Assembly: GCA_020205615.1 (NCBI GenBank)
Contig: JAINUW010000731.1
Location: 62,001 to 126,000 of the forward strand
DNA: 64,000 nucleotides
Source: Panax quinquefolius
Taxonomy: Eukaryota; Streptophyta; Magnoliopsida; Apiales; Araliaceae
Reading direction: 5' to 3'
In this document: positions 11,299-22,505 of the stretch, piece after piece
How positions within the stretch are numbered: the first letter of the stretch is position 1
How the letters are laid out: each line of letters opens with the position of its first letter
The notes under the pieces: model-generated
What the model saw: the letters and a program-made list of their open reading frames with translations, nothing else
What the model was told of the DNA's origin: nothing
Database searches by the model: none
Position numbers and translations under genes: made by a program

Positions 11299-11348
11299 TC
11301 GGGGGGTGCCTAACACCTTCCCTCTACATATTCAAGCCCCCCGAACCC
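11299..11348 (+). other. Conserved U5 block of Tat/Ogre LTRs
   Basis: GGGGGGTGCCTAACACCTTCC, then CCCCCGAACCC. This block is a known hallmark near the 3' end of Tat-branch LTRs and helps fix the lineage and strand. Confidence 0.7.
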
Positions 11349-11597
11349 AAATGAATCTCTGTTTCATAGACCCTTTTAATAGTGTTACATCACTGGGTCA
11401 ATGTGCAAACCTTTTCTCGGTTGGGTTGGTGCAACCAGTTAAAAACACCAACTAGAGACTCTTACAATCAAATCATTGACATTACACATGTCAGACCTTT
11501 TTTTCACTTATTATTTCAAACAAATCTCGCATAATATGAGAACACGAAAGAACAAGTAACGAAAAATGGATAGATAAAAATCCCGATGTCGACAGGG

Positions 11598-11614
11598 GGC
11601 GACTCTGTTGGGGA
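11598..11614 (+). promoter_or_regulatory. TE-O primer binding site, tRNA-Arg type
   Basis: GGCGACTCTGTTGGGGA lies 3 bases after the LTR end. It matches the primer site pattern GGCGACTCTGCTGGGGA known from Ogre elements, with one C-to-T change at a CTG. Confidence 0.8.
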
Positions 11615-12249
11615 CTCCAGTAAGAGGGCTTAATCCGCTACTACAAGTTTTTCAAAACTGTTATATGCTTGTGTGTGAATGTTGCATTTACATTTACGAT
11701 GAATGTGTACGAATGCATTTTACTTACTACACTGCAATATATCTATCAATGATATTAGTACTTCGCACATGTCATCATTCTCATAAACGGTGAGACACGT
11801 TGTATGTGAATGTATGTTGTGTGGTTCCTCCACCAGAAGGCTATCCTGTCATTGTTTGATTACTAGACTCGTAAGGAGACTAATTTCAACGAGGCTCAGG
11901 AAAGGCACCACCCAGATTCGCTCCAGTTGAAAGACCGGATTAACTTCCCGTCAAGTAGATTGCGATGATCTGGGGACCTTCATGCCAAAAAGTCGCGAGA
12001 GTAACCCTAAGATAGGTCAGCCTCTGATAAACCAAACGTGGAGGAAAGTATCTTCATGCTTTCTATTTTCACTTGTAAAATCATTTACTTGTAATTTTAT
12101 TTCATGTCCATCTTTATGTAATGGAAAATATGAAGAATATTTATGCATACATGACATGCTATCAAATAACTCCCATTTTTGCAGGACCATATTCCTAAAA
12201 AGGGCACATTATGATAGCATTTACATTATCCTTAAGATTAAACTACATA
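11615..12249 (+). other. TE-O leader, first part
   Basis: This is the untranslated leader between primer site and gag. It resumes at 15231-15303 after the solo LTR and ends just before the gag ATG at 15304. Two open frames of 61 and 90 codons here show no known motif, and I take them as chance. Confidence 0.65.
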
Positions 12250-13379
12250 TGTAAGACCCCAACTTTTATGAATAAAGATGAATTTTCAATAAATATCATT
12301 TTTAAATATTATGAAGTAAATTTTATATAATGTTATAGTTGTGGATAATATTTAGAAATTTTGAAAAGTATGCAAGTATTTATATAATATTCGATTGGTC
12401 GGGGAATATTTGTTTTAACGGGGGAATATTAAATGATTGCAAGACAATTATGTGGACCCTACAATGTAATTATCAGGATTGAAAATGACAAAAATATTTT
12501 TATGAAAATAACGACAAAAGTTTTACCATTAAGCTGCTGAAACACCCGGTGTTAAAAGTATGATGAATTCGTAGCGTGATTGCATAGTAGCACACGATAT
12601 TGATTATTGATGCTTACGTGAGAAGTCACTCAGTTTTGTTCAATTATTGTTACAATAATTGTTGCATAGTATCTCACGTTATTTGATTCAATTATTATCG
12701 ATATTTTACATATTATTAAATCAATAATTGAGATAACAAAGTTATTAATATTATTATTTGCAATATTAACGATGTCTAGAAGTTCTACCAAGGAGAGGTT
12801 TGGTCACCTAATTGCGCGCCAATATGGAGAAATCCTTATTGGAAAGACCCCTCTTTCCTGGAAACAACCTGGTCGATTAATATTGTGAATTATAATAAAG
12901 GTGATAAGTTTTGTTTTATTATTATTATAAATGTAATAAAACAAAAAACTTTTTATATAAAAATGAATACTTTTATAAAGTTATTCGTTTTATTATACTA
13001 TAAATAGAATATATAATATTCTATTATGCATGCGATCTTACGATAGTAAAATCTTTTTATATAAAATTGAATACTTTTATAAAGTTATTCATTTTATTAG
13101 ACTATAAATAGAATATATAATATTCTATTATGCATAGTGTTTGTATAAGTACTGCAGAAAGTGTTTCAGATAGTAAAATCTTTTTATATAAAAATGAATA
13201 CTTTTATAAAGTTATTCGTTTTATTAGATTATAAATAGAATATATTATATTTTATTTAAAAATTTTGTTTTATTAGAATATTTTATTAATCTTTATAGTA
13301 AATTAATATGGGATCATCTAGTTTAAAAGTAAATCATTCTTGACTGTTCATGAATTAGTTACTATTCAGTCCATTTTCC

Positions 13380-13388
13380 TATAAATAG
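13380..13388 (+). promoter_or_regulatory. Solo LTR TATA box
   Basis: TATAAATAG in the context TTTTCCTATAAATAGAAGC, like those of the TE-A and TE-B LTRs. Confidence 0.7.
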
Positions 13389-13549
13389 AAGCTCATTCCT
13401 TCATTATTTCTTACAAATTCACTGAAACTCTAGAGAGAAAAACTATAGAGAGAAAGAAGAAAAGTATTCTGCTACTTCACTACTCTTATATCCAGTTTCT
13501 TCTAAGGTAAGGGGTATTATTTGTTTCAGTATTCATGAAGAGAACTTCA

Positions 13550-14170
13550 TTATTCCATTCCTTATTATTCTATTTGAATAAACTCGTATATGCGATGTAC
13601 CACACACATGGAGAAATTTTTTGTTATTCCATTCCTTATTATTCATTGGAATAACTTTGTATATGCAAAAAGTACCGCATACATGGTGAAATTCTTACGT
13701 TATTCTATTCTTTATTATTCTGTTGGAATATCGTATGCATGCATTATTACGCATTGACATGGTTCCATTATTATTATTACATTTGGAATAACTCATGCAT
13801 GCATGGCCTATCGCATGCACGGTGAAATCTTTTGTTATTCCATTCTTTATTATTACATTTGGAATATCACATGCATGCGCTTACGGATGACCTGGTTCCA
13901 TTATTTATTATTCTGTTGGAATATCACCGCCGGTGCGTTTTACGCGTGACACTGTTCTATTATTTATTATTCTATTGAAATAACCTGGTTGTGCGGTTTA
14001 TCACATGCATAGTGAATTCTTCTGTTATTCCATTCTTTATTACTCTGTTGGAATAACCTGTCCATATGGATTACCACATGCATGGTGAATGACCCTTCGT
14101 ATTCATTTTTATTAAATTATGGAAATGATCTGTCTACGTGGATTATCGCATGGCGGGTGAAAATCCATTG
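13550..14170 (+). repeat. Nine diverged tandem repeats in the solo LTR
   Basis: Units of about 60-75 bp start with TTATTCCATTC-type sequence near 13550, 13624, 13699, 13763, 13832, 13896, 13957, 14023 and 14098. Each has the pattern TTATTCCA...TTATTATTC...TGGAATAA, then GCATGC-rich sequence. In the unit at 13624 TTATTCCA pairs with TGGAATAA (13647-13654). The block lies about 170 bp downstream of the TATA box. Confidence 0.85.
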
Positions 14171-14488
14171 CCGTTTCATATATTCTACGATACTCATTTG
14201 GTTAAAATTTCGGCTTCTATATTCCATGAAATTAGTGGAATATCCTTGATATTTGCGCTTCATCTAGTATCTTTTCGTGGAAATATTCTTCTGAGCATTC
14301 TTGAATTTTACTCCAAAAAGCAGTATCATGTTGATAATTTGGACATTATTGAGTTTAGGATAAATTAACTTATAAATCTTTAAAATTTATTCTTGAACTT
14401 GTTTTATTGAATTATTATGTCATTGTCATCATCCTCATGCTTATATTGTGATGAAAGTCATCTTTGGCTTACGTGCATAGATGGACTT

Positions 14489-14640
14489 GGTATGATTATG
14501 ACCAGGGATTATTCGGTATAATCATGACTTGTAATGTTATAAATGATGTGGTAAAATTCCTCAGTGGCCTGTAGTGTATTGACAGACAGTTTTTGGTACG
14601 ATTATGACCAGGAATTATTCGGTATAGTCATGACCATTGA
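14489..14640 (+). repeat. Two hairpin units around GACCAGGRATTATTCGGT
   Basis: Two copies (14489-14530 and about 14594-14638) share GATTATGACCAGGRATTATT. The first pairs ATGATTAT (14492-14499) with ATAATCAT (14518-14525). The second pairs less well. Confidence 0.65.
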
Positions 14641-15303
14641 TAATTTAATGAATATTCCTTGGCCCATAGAGTATGGATGACTCAATGATGTGGTTTATTT
14701 ATTAAGCTGTGTCTCACTGATAAAAACTAATGAAAACATTTTAAATCATAAAAGATAGTAGATATCATGCTCTACTTGACTCTTCTAATGGATTGCTTAT
14801 TCCGATGCAGTTAAACTTGATGTCTATTGTATTTTATTAGTTTAACATTGTTGAAGACTAATGATAAATTCTTTTACATTATCTTAGTCATAATATTTTT
14901 TATTGGGCTAGTTGAGCTCACCTTTCTTTTCTTTGTTTCTCTTGAGGAAATGAGAACGTGGCAGGACTAGTTGGGGGAGCGGGTGACCGGTCCGGATGAT
15001 AGTATTAATAGTCCTCACTATTCTGTTAAATAGTGTGACAATAAATGTAATGAGAACTCCTTTGAGTGTGAATATTGTCTAGATAACAATATTCTTATTA
15101 AAACTCTCAATTTATGTTTTATCGTATTTTACACGACTGTTGTATAATTAGTTTGTATTTGTATTTAGTACCTTGTATCTGGCGACCCAAGATGGGTGAT
15201 GTATACCTATTTTGGGGGTGTCACAACATAAGTCTTTTGTAGGGAAACAATTGGGCCTGTTACCCGCTAAAAATCTAAAAAGGCCACGAGCCTACAACTA
15301 ATC

Positions 15304-16407
15304 ATGTCTTCTTCTGACCAGTCTAATCCCGTTTCTCGTGAAGAATTTGACAGATTAAGTCAACAAATTACAGATTTGGCTGTCCTACTTAAAGAATTGC
15401 ATTAGTCTACCCAGGGCTCAAAGATGGCTACACATATAGAATCCTCCACACAAGGAGGAACACAAGGTTTGGATAAAACAAATCCAGAACCTTAGTTGGA
15501 TACGACCAACGAAGACCCTGAAAACACCCATCTTAAAAGAGATCCAGACGCCGATGATATCAGGAAGAAGGTCCTTCAAATGGAAGAAACTATATGTTCT
15601 CTCAAAGGGATTGGAACACATGGAAGTGTTTCATATGTTGGCCTTTGCATATCCCCTGGTGTTAATTATCCAGAGAAATTCAAAACCCCTGAGTTTGAAA
15701 AGTATGACGGATTAGGGGATCCTTACACACATTTGTAGGTGTTCATTGGAGAACTTGGATCTTATGCGGAAAACGAAAAGCTCAGAATGCACATTGCGGA
15801 AGAATTTATTTGGAGAAGCTTGGTTCATGGTATACAGTTAGACAATTCAAAGATCCATAGCTGCGAAGAGCTAGCTCATGCCTTCCTCACTCAATACAGT
15901 TTTCAATTTTAGATAGCTCTTGACTGGTACTTGATTACCAAGGTCAAGAAATAGTCTAATGAGTCTTTCAGAGAGTACGCTCAAAGGTGGAGGCGCCTTG
16001 CTGCTCAAGTTATTCCTTCCATGACTGAATCAGAAATGGTCATGACTTTCATAGACATACAAGAAGCTTCTTTCTGTGAAAGAGTCTTAGCTGATATTGG
16101 CAAACCATTTTCTGAAATGATCAAGCATAGAGAGATGGCTGAAATGGGATTGAAGTCTGGTAAGATTCAAGACCTAGCCTCTCTTAAAGCAGTTGCTGAG
16201 CACATCCAATCCGGATCTTATGGAAATAACCCCCAGAGGGTCCATAAAAAGAAAGAGGAGGTTGTTGTTTCCTTGATACAAGGTCAAAAAGGTAGTCGTA
16301 ACATGCCTATCTGGAGGAGAAACTATTCCCTTTCCAAGCACAATCTTCAAACCCTCCATTGCCTAAAAGGTGGAGATGCAAAGCGCCTTGAACGTTCACA
16401 CCCTTAG
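15304..16407 (+). pseudogene. TE-O gag (Ogre/Tat type)
   Basis: The ATG at 15304 opens MSSSDQSNPVSREEFDRL, then a coiled segment, then the capsid signature KFKTPEFEKYDGLGDPYTHL, followed by SFREYAQRWRRLAAQV and MTESEMVMTF. All of this stays in one frame for 367 codons, yet five TAG stops fall inside it, at 15403, 15493, 15736, 15910 and 15952. Every stop is TAG, and each lies where one C-to-T change in a CAG would make it. After 16407 the gag continues in another frame (residues such as NPNGKVA) to 16511, where TE-C interrupts it. Gag would form the particle shell; this copy is dead. Confidence 0.88.
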
Positions 16408-16511
16408 GGGATTAAGCCGATAATATTCTTGCTCTTCCGACTACTCAAAGAGAAAATCACACATCTTCTTCCACCACCAACCCTAATGGGAAGGTCGCAT
16501 GATACTACTCG

Positions 16512-16575
16512 TGTAACGACCCCAAAATTCATACAATATAATTCTTAACTTCGGTCGTTAATAACACATTTACCT
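16512..16575 (-). repeat. TE-C 3' LTR, distal fragment
   Basis: TGTAACGACCCCAAAATTC onward matches 61569-61631, and the sequence continues after TE-B at 43154. The last five bases, TACCT (16571-16575), are repeated at 43154-43158 as the TE-B target duplication. Confidence 0.9.
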
Positions 16576-17903
16576 TGTAAGACCCCAACTTATTATTAAT
16601 GAAATTTAATTTTCTCTATTTATTATTTTGAAATAGTAAGGGTTGATTTGATTAATGTGGATAGTTAGGGGTAAAATACATAAATATTTCAAAATAAGTG
16701 GTTGGTTATAATTGTTGCCGAGGGAATTATTAGTTTGGTAAGTGGAATATTAAATAAATGGGGAATATTAAATGCGACCAGTGTGACCATATGTGGGCCC
16801 CATGCTGAAAGCGATTGGATGAAGAAAGCGACAAATATAAGTGGTTTAAAAATAACGGCGTAGTTGTTACCATTAATCTTTGTTAAAATACCCGGTGGTT
16901 AAAAACACGTGTGTAGCATCGGTATTGCACCAATTGTTGATTCTTACGTAAGAAGGCACTACTCGATAATGGTTACGATAATTCTTTATTCGATATTTTA
17001 TTGAGTTAATAATTATTTTGCGTTGATATTTTATATTCTTTGTTGTTTGATAATTGTCATTACACGGTATTTTTCATTATCGAAGCAATAATTCATATTA
17101 TCTAAATAATATTATTAGATAACATTATTGGCAATGTCTAGAAAGTTACATCTAAGGAGAGGTTTGGTCACCTAATTGCAATGGCGCCAAGAAGAAGAAA
17201 TTCTTATTGGAAAGCCCCTCTTTCTGGGAGCGCTGGTTGTCGATATTGTGATTACGTAATATTATTTGTGAATAATTAATTATTGATTCATATGATGAGG
17301 AAAATATTGATTTTATGTGGATATAGATGGGAAAAATTTTAATGTGACAATTGTTGAAAATTGAAATTTTATCTTTTTACGATAAAATAATTCTTTTAAA
17401 TATATTATTATATTTTAATAATATAATAATGGTGATATTTTTACAATGAATGTGGGATATATGAGTATATGAGGAGGAAGAGTATTTTTGTTGCAATAAA
17501 TGTTTAAAACATGTTAAACATGTCGATTGGACCCCATTTATTATTTGAAATTTGTTTATAGCTGTAAAATCCTTGGGTTTGTGGATTTCGGTCAATTTCA
17601 TTTGGAATTTGGAAAAACTTTCTTCTGCAAAGTTGTAGAGAATTGAATTTCCTATAAAACTTCATGAGATTCGAATTTTCTATTAGAAGGGCTATTCATT
17701 ATGAATTATTAAAGTTCGAAGCTAGAAATAATTGATTTTTGGAAGTTTAAAATATTTTAAATAAATAAAACTTTTTTTTTTGTTTTGGGCTACAACATGT
17801 GCATAATGAGCTGAGATCAGATCTAGGAAGGTGGGTATGAGAAATCTTAATATATATATTAATATTATATTAAATTTTACGCTTTGGTGTTCTAAGCATT
17901 TTC

Positions 17904-17912
17904 TATAAATAG
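17904..17912 (+). promoter_or_regulatory. TE-B 5' LTR TATA box
   Basis: TATAAATAG in the context TTTTCTATAAATAGGGTGC; the 3' LTR copy is at 41779-41787. Confidence 0.7.
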
Positions 17913-18189
17913 GGTGCTTAGGTTAGAATTGAAAATCACATTTAAAACGAAGTTTCTCTCTCTATATAATCGATAAGCGTATTCTTGTGAGTATTTTGAG
18001 TATACTTTGAGTATTGTTAGGCGGTTGCAAGTTCCTTGACCTTATACCCAGTATTCAATTTAGAAGTACTAATCTTTCGAGGTAAGGGATGTTATTTTTC
18101 TTCTCAAATGATATTATTTCTTCAATATCATTATCTTTGAAATATTGGTTGGAACTTTTTATCAAATTTGGAACTTTTTCATGTCGGGG

Positions 18190-18260
18190 TTACTATTCAT
18201 GAGTTACTATTCACGAGTTACTATTTATGAGTTACTATTCACGAGTTCTTATTCACGAGT
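18190..18260 (+). repeat. Short tandem GAGTTACTATTCACGA repeats
   Basis: Five to six copies of a 15-17 bp unit alternate TTCATGAGTTACTA and TTCACGAGTTACTA. The 3' LTR has the same block at 42060-42145, and a TE-A relative (GTATACGTGAATAGT) lies near 6040-6090. Confidence 0.8.
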
Positions 18261-18619
18261 ACTATTCATGAAGCGTGAAGATGTTTTTTGTGGAATTTCT
18301 ATCTTTTGGTGTGTGAGTTCTTATTCACGTATGACGGCTATATTATTCTTATTCACGATATCTGGCACTATTCACCGAAAAATGAAATTTCTTCTTTTGT
18401 CCAAAATATCTATTATGCGGATACTAGCTTTGATTGTATCCATGTTTTGATCATTCTTGAATTTTACACCACCACTATGATTATTTTTGAGGTATTTTTT
18501 GGACATGGATAAAACAAAGTACGAATTCTTAATCCTTAATCCTTGTCATTTTATTTCCTTTGGATTCGTTTCTTTAAAAATATTTTTCATCATCCTCGGT
18601 CTTAAATGATGATATTATT

Positions 18620-18755
18620 GAATATCTTTGGCTGTAGTGCAAGAAGATGAATGATTTCTGAAGAATATCTTTGGTAGTAGTGCAAAGATGAGCAGTGTTT
18701 AGATGAACATGACCAAGTGATGAATATCTTTGGCATAGTAAAAAGATGAATATTT
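18620..18755 (+). repeat. Three hairpin units, TE-B 5' LTR
   Basis: GAATATCTTTGG...GCAAAGATGA units start near 18620, 18662 and 18721. The arms ATCTTTG and CAAAGAT pair, with a loop around TAGTAGTG. The loop differs between all copies of the two LTRs (42476-42610 in the 3' LTR). Confidence 0.75.
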
Positions 18756-19296
18756 GATTCGGATGTATATTGATTGATGTTCTGAGGGATAAAAGATAGC
18801 GATGAACTTTTAAATTCATATATAGAAGATAGTAGTTTGCATTCTCTACTTAACTCTTCTAATGAATTATTATTTCATTGCGAATATTGATTTAAAATTT
18901 GTTGTCTATTGTATTCTATTAGATTTTCACTGTTGAAGACTAACGATAATTTGTTGTATATTATCTTAGTCATAATATCTTTTCTTGGGCTAGTTGAGCT
19001 CACCCTTTTCCTTTTTGTTCCATTTTTTTCTCTGGAGGCGAGAATATAGCGAGTATGCAGTCGGGGTATGGAATGAAGGTTCTAGAGAGAGTTGTTTAGT
19101 AGTCCTCACCATTTTTGTAAAATAATGTATCAATAAATGTGATGAGGATTTATTTGAGTATAGATATTGTCTAGAAGATAATATTTGTATTTAAACTCAC
19201 GATTTTCTTGTTGTAATAATAAAGTTGTAGTTGTTTACGTACCATGTATTGACAACTCGAGAATGGGTGATGTATACCTATTTTGGGGGCGTCACG

Positions 19297-19470
19297 GTTG
19301 GTATCGAGCTTAGGGATATGATCTCTGGCGGAGATCGGGGAATAGAACTAGGAGGAGAGGCGAGTAAATCCTTCGCTAGTGTGTCCTACCTAAGCTTATT
19401 TTTTAGTTGGTGGGTATATAAGGATATTATGTGATATATTGATTTCCTTAATTAACCCTTGTTTTATGAT
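19297..19470 (+). promoter_or_regulatory. TE-B primer binding site and leader
   Basis: TGGTATCGAGCT (19299-19310) follows the LTR and resembles the tRNA-Met primer site TGGTATCAGAGC with one base lost at the CAG. The leader runs to 19470, and its last five bases, ATGAT (19466-19470), form the left target duplication of TE-K. Confidence 0.8.
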
Positions 19471-21337
19471 TGAAAGTAGTATGCACACAAGCCCGATCAT
19501 GTTTGATGATAAAGCATATACTTTGTAACAATCTTATTCATTTATTAATAAAAGTATTAATTTATTAAAGGCTTTTAATTATCTACATGATCTTTGTTTT
19601 ATAATATGTGATAAACCCATAGTTTTAAGCAATGCTTTTAGAATAATGATGATGATCATTCTAATGAGATCTAAATTCTTAGAAAGCTTAAAACTAAAAT
19701 AGTTCCCAATCGTTGGATTACTAAATTGGGGATTAGTGAATCCGGATAGATTGGTACATCGTTGCTTGCTCATTGGATGAGGATGATTGATCTCATGATC
19801 ATTTGTGTGGAACACTAAAAGCAAGTATGTAGGTGCTTATTAGAGAATAAGTTCCTTTGAGCATTGGCTCGCTAAGGAATACCTAATGGAGTTTTTTTAC
19901 TGTCGATAGGAATTCTGTAGTGATAGTAGTCAAGTGATCCTTGGACTTGAGATCATCATAGTATCTTGTGTATGATGAGTTATACTTTGACTTATTCCTT
20001 AAGACCCTTAGGGTATATCAAAGGGTATGCTTGGGTATAATAAGTTGTACATGGAGATAATGTATGATCGATAAAGAATCTACCACTTCTAATAAAGAAG
20101 AGAAATGTCCTATGTGATTCGATAAATGACAACCAGTGAGTCCTTGGCAAGCGAGAATGAAATTAGAAAGGAGTTTCTAATTTGCATTATTTGGAGTTGT
20201 GCATTTAAGGATCGAAATACATATAATTAAATAAAATAAGACTTGACGGTAATTCCATGTCTTATATTTAATTGGGACATTGTATGGTGGAAGGATTGAA
20301 TTATGCGGTAACTATTTACTCAAAGGTTCTTTAATGATTAATGTTGAAATCTATATTATATACGGAAAGTCGTTGATCATTAGGGAGGCTTATCACTATT
20401 GTAGAATAAAATTATTTATTTAAATAAATTAATTGTTTAATTTATTTATTTAAATAAGATTAGAATTATTCTAATTGATTTATTCACAATAGGTTTAATA
20501 TGGAGAACCTAAAGGGTCACACCATAAAAGGAAGAATAATTATTTAAGAAGTTAATGGCATAATCGTAATAATATGTTAAGTATATTTAATTTAATCTAT
20601 GGTGATAGAATAAATTAAATAGCTTAATATTATTATTTAATATTTTAGAAATATTAAATATAAATTAATAAGAGAGTCTTATTAATATTATTACAATTAT
20701 TATTATTTTAATTTCTAAAAGAGTTTAGGAATTAATTTAATATAAAGTATCTCATTTATTCCTAATTGGATTAGGGAGGAAAATTAGTTAAAGGAGTTTA
20801 ATTAATTATCCCTAATAAGATTAGGGAGCTTAATTAATTAAAAGAATTTAATTAATTAAAAACAATTCCTTAATTGTTAAGATGGGTTGCCCACATCTAT
20901 AAATAAGAGGAGTCTTATTATGGGTTATATGGGTTGTTGATTTTTCAACATACGTAATAATTTCAATTGTTGGAGAGTGCACCCTTTTTCTATAGAGATA
21001 GAAAACTAGGGTTTAGCCAACCACCCTTCTTCTTGAATTTTCTTCTTCCTTGGTGGATCACCTCAGAGGCCAAACATTTGGGTGGCTAACGTTGATCAAA
21101 GGAAGGAACCAAACCCGGTGGATTCAAGTTGAGCGAAAGGATTTGGAGGTGAACTTGTACACGAGGAAGCTCGATCTTGAGGGTATGATTTTATTCTTTA
21201 TCTTTTCGTTTAATTAATAATTATGCATAAAGGGTGATCCGGGTATATATGGTTTGTAAATATTTTAAACTCGATTTTACCACGTTTAGCACTTTTTATG
21301 CAATTTGATTGCGTTATGAATATTCTAAAAACCTAAC
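19471..21337 (+). repeat. TE-K LTR 1
   Basis: It starts TGAAAGTAGTATGCACAC and ends AAACCTAAC just before the primer site. A TATA box TATAAATA is at 20898-20905. It is near identical to LTR 2 and LTR 3 apart from scattered small differences. Confidence 0.93.
20898..20905 (+). promoter_or_regulatory. TE-K LTR 1 TATA box
   Basis: TATAAATA within CATCTATAAATAAGAGG; the same box is at 28270-28277 (LTR 2) and 35622-35629 (LTR 3). Confidence 0.65.
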
Positions 21338-21339
21338 GG

Positions 21340-21351
21340 TGGCATCGAGCC
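21340..21351 (+). promoter_or_regulatory. TE-K primer binding site, body 1
   Basis: TGGCATCGAGCC, related to the tRNA-Met primer site TGGTATCAGAGCC, two bases after the LTR. The copy in body 2 is at 28715-28726. Confidence 0.75.
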
Positions 21352-21441
21352 AAACCTTTATGCGAATTATTAATTGTTTTAATTTGATATGTATATTGAT
21401 ATGTGTTTAGAACAATTTAATTGGGCATAATTTTATTGTAT

Positions 21442-21474
<33 letters not shown>

Positions 21475-21825
21475 TTTTTTTTACTAAGTGTCATGCAATT
21501 TAATAATATATATATATATATATTTTTTTTTCCGAAAATCTTCGTGGCTAAGTCCTTTGAATTAAAGAAAATAAACAAAGAGAAACTTTTCTTGTAATGC
21601 ACAAGATTTTAAAGGTTAAACAAAATTAATTACGGTTAATATATATATATATAATAAATATATATATATTTTAATAAAAGTACCAAGTGGTATGCTTGAT
21701 TCATTTTTTTATTATTATCGGTTTTTTTTAATAATATATATATATATATATAAATCGATGGAGAATGTGAAAAAATAAAGGATATATATATATATATATA
21801 TTATTAACTATATATATATTATATA

Positions 21826-21872
<47 letters not shown>

Positions 21873-21899
21873 ATATATATATTAATTATTTTATAATTA
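21352..21899 (+). other. TE-K leader 1, low-complexity part
   Basis: A poly-A/poly-T block lies at 21448-21483, followed by several (TA)n tracts to about 21885. There is no gene. The same stretch in body 2 has a longer (AT)n run. Confidence 0.8.
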
Positions 21900-22505
21900 A
21901 AATAAAAAGTTTATTTTAATTTAAAATAAAAGGTTTATTTTAATATTAAAAAATAAAGTTTATTTTAAATTTTAAAATTAGAATTGAATTTCATCTTAAC
22001 TAATTAGAGTTGGAATTTGATTCCATGATAACTAATTGGAGTTGAAATTGGATTCTATTTTTCCTTAAATAAAGGAGTTTATTTAGATATGAAATAAGAT
22101 TTCATATTATTCAAAATAAAAGAGTTTATTTGTGAATAGGAAAGAGAATCCAATTTCCTTAAATAAAGGAGTTTATTTAAATATGAAATAAGATTTCATA
22201 TTATTCAAAATAAAGGAGTTTATTTGTGAATAGGAAGAATAAATCGTGTGTTTCCTTTAATAAAAAGTTTTTTTTTTTTACATGGAATTGGATTCATAAT
22301 TAATTAAAATAAAAGAGTTTATTTTAATTAAAGATTTTTTTTTATATATGGAATTGGATTCCATAATTAATTAAAATAAAGGAGTTTATTTTGATTAAAG
22401 ATTTTGATTAAAATAAAATAGTTTATTTTATTCAAAATTGGATAAATTAAAATAAAATAGTTTTATTTTGATTTAAATTTGGATTAAAATAAAGGAGTTT
22501 ATTTT
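21900..22505 (+). repeat. Hairpin array AAAATAAA-ggag-TTTATTTT, body 1
   Basis: Eleven or more units have an arm AAAATAAA and its complement TTTATTTT around a 4-base centre GGAG, AGAG or ATAG. Clear units are at 22067-22084, 22114-22131, 22161-22178, 22207-22225, 22373-22392, 22410-22429 and 22486-22505. A second hairpin, ATGAAATAAGATTTCAT, occurs between some of them. Body 2 has the same array at 29262-29905. Confidence 0.85.

Larger units (their letters stand above)
9200..11594 (+). repeat. TE-O 5' LTR
   Basis: The LTR is 2395 bp, with ends TGTAGACACTC and GATGTCGACA, followed by the primer site. It contains an array of hairpins (9257-9635), a perfect inverted repeat next to a TATA box (10004-10062), a duplicated unit with AT runs (10626-10815) and the conserved U5 block (11299-11348). 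No second LTR of this element is in the window, so the left boundary rests on the TG start and the family pattern. Confidence 0.8.
12250..15225 (+). mobile_element. Solo LTR of a Tekay-like element
   Basis: It starts TGTAAGACCCCAACTT and ends TTTGGGGGTGTCACA, the same ends as the TE-A and TE-B LTRs, and is 2976 bp long. It is flanked by the perfect 5-bp duplication ACATA (12245-12249 and 15226-15230). No internal region or second LTR is present, so it formed by recombination between the two LTRs of one inserted element. The body differs from TE-B, so it is a related but separate family. It has a TATA box and a tandem repeat block. Confidence 0.92.
9200..16511 (+). mobile_element. TE-O: 5' part of an Ogre/Tat-type Ty3/gypsy element
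   Basis: The plus-strand order is LTR (9200-11594), primer site of tRNA-Arg type, leader, gag. Three points support the lineage: the LTR start TGTAGACAC, the GGGGTGCCTAACACCTTCCC block near the LTR end, and the GGCGACTCTGTTGGGGA primer site. The gag segment KFKTPEFEKYDGLGDPYTHL is typical of the Tat branch. The element stops at 16511, where TE-C has inserted; the rest, including pol, lies right of the window. Its leader carries a solo LTR. Confidence 0.85.
16576..19296 (+). repeat. TE-B 5' LTR
   Basis: The LTR is 2721 bp, starts TGTAAGACCCCAAC and ends GGGGGCGTCACG, while the 3' copy ends CACA. Landmarks are the TATA box (17904), a hairpin ATGATATT/AATATCAT (18108-18131), a run of GAGTTACTATTCACGA repeats (18190-18260) and three hairpin units (18620-18750). 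Confidence 0.93.
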
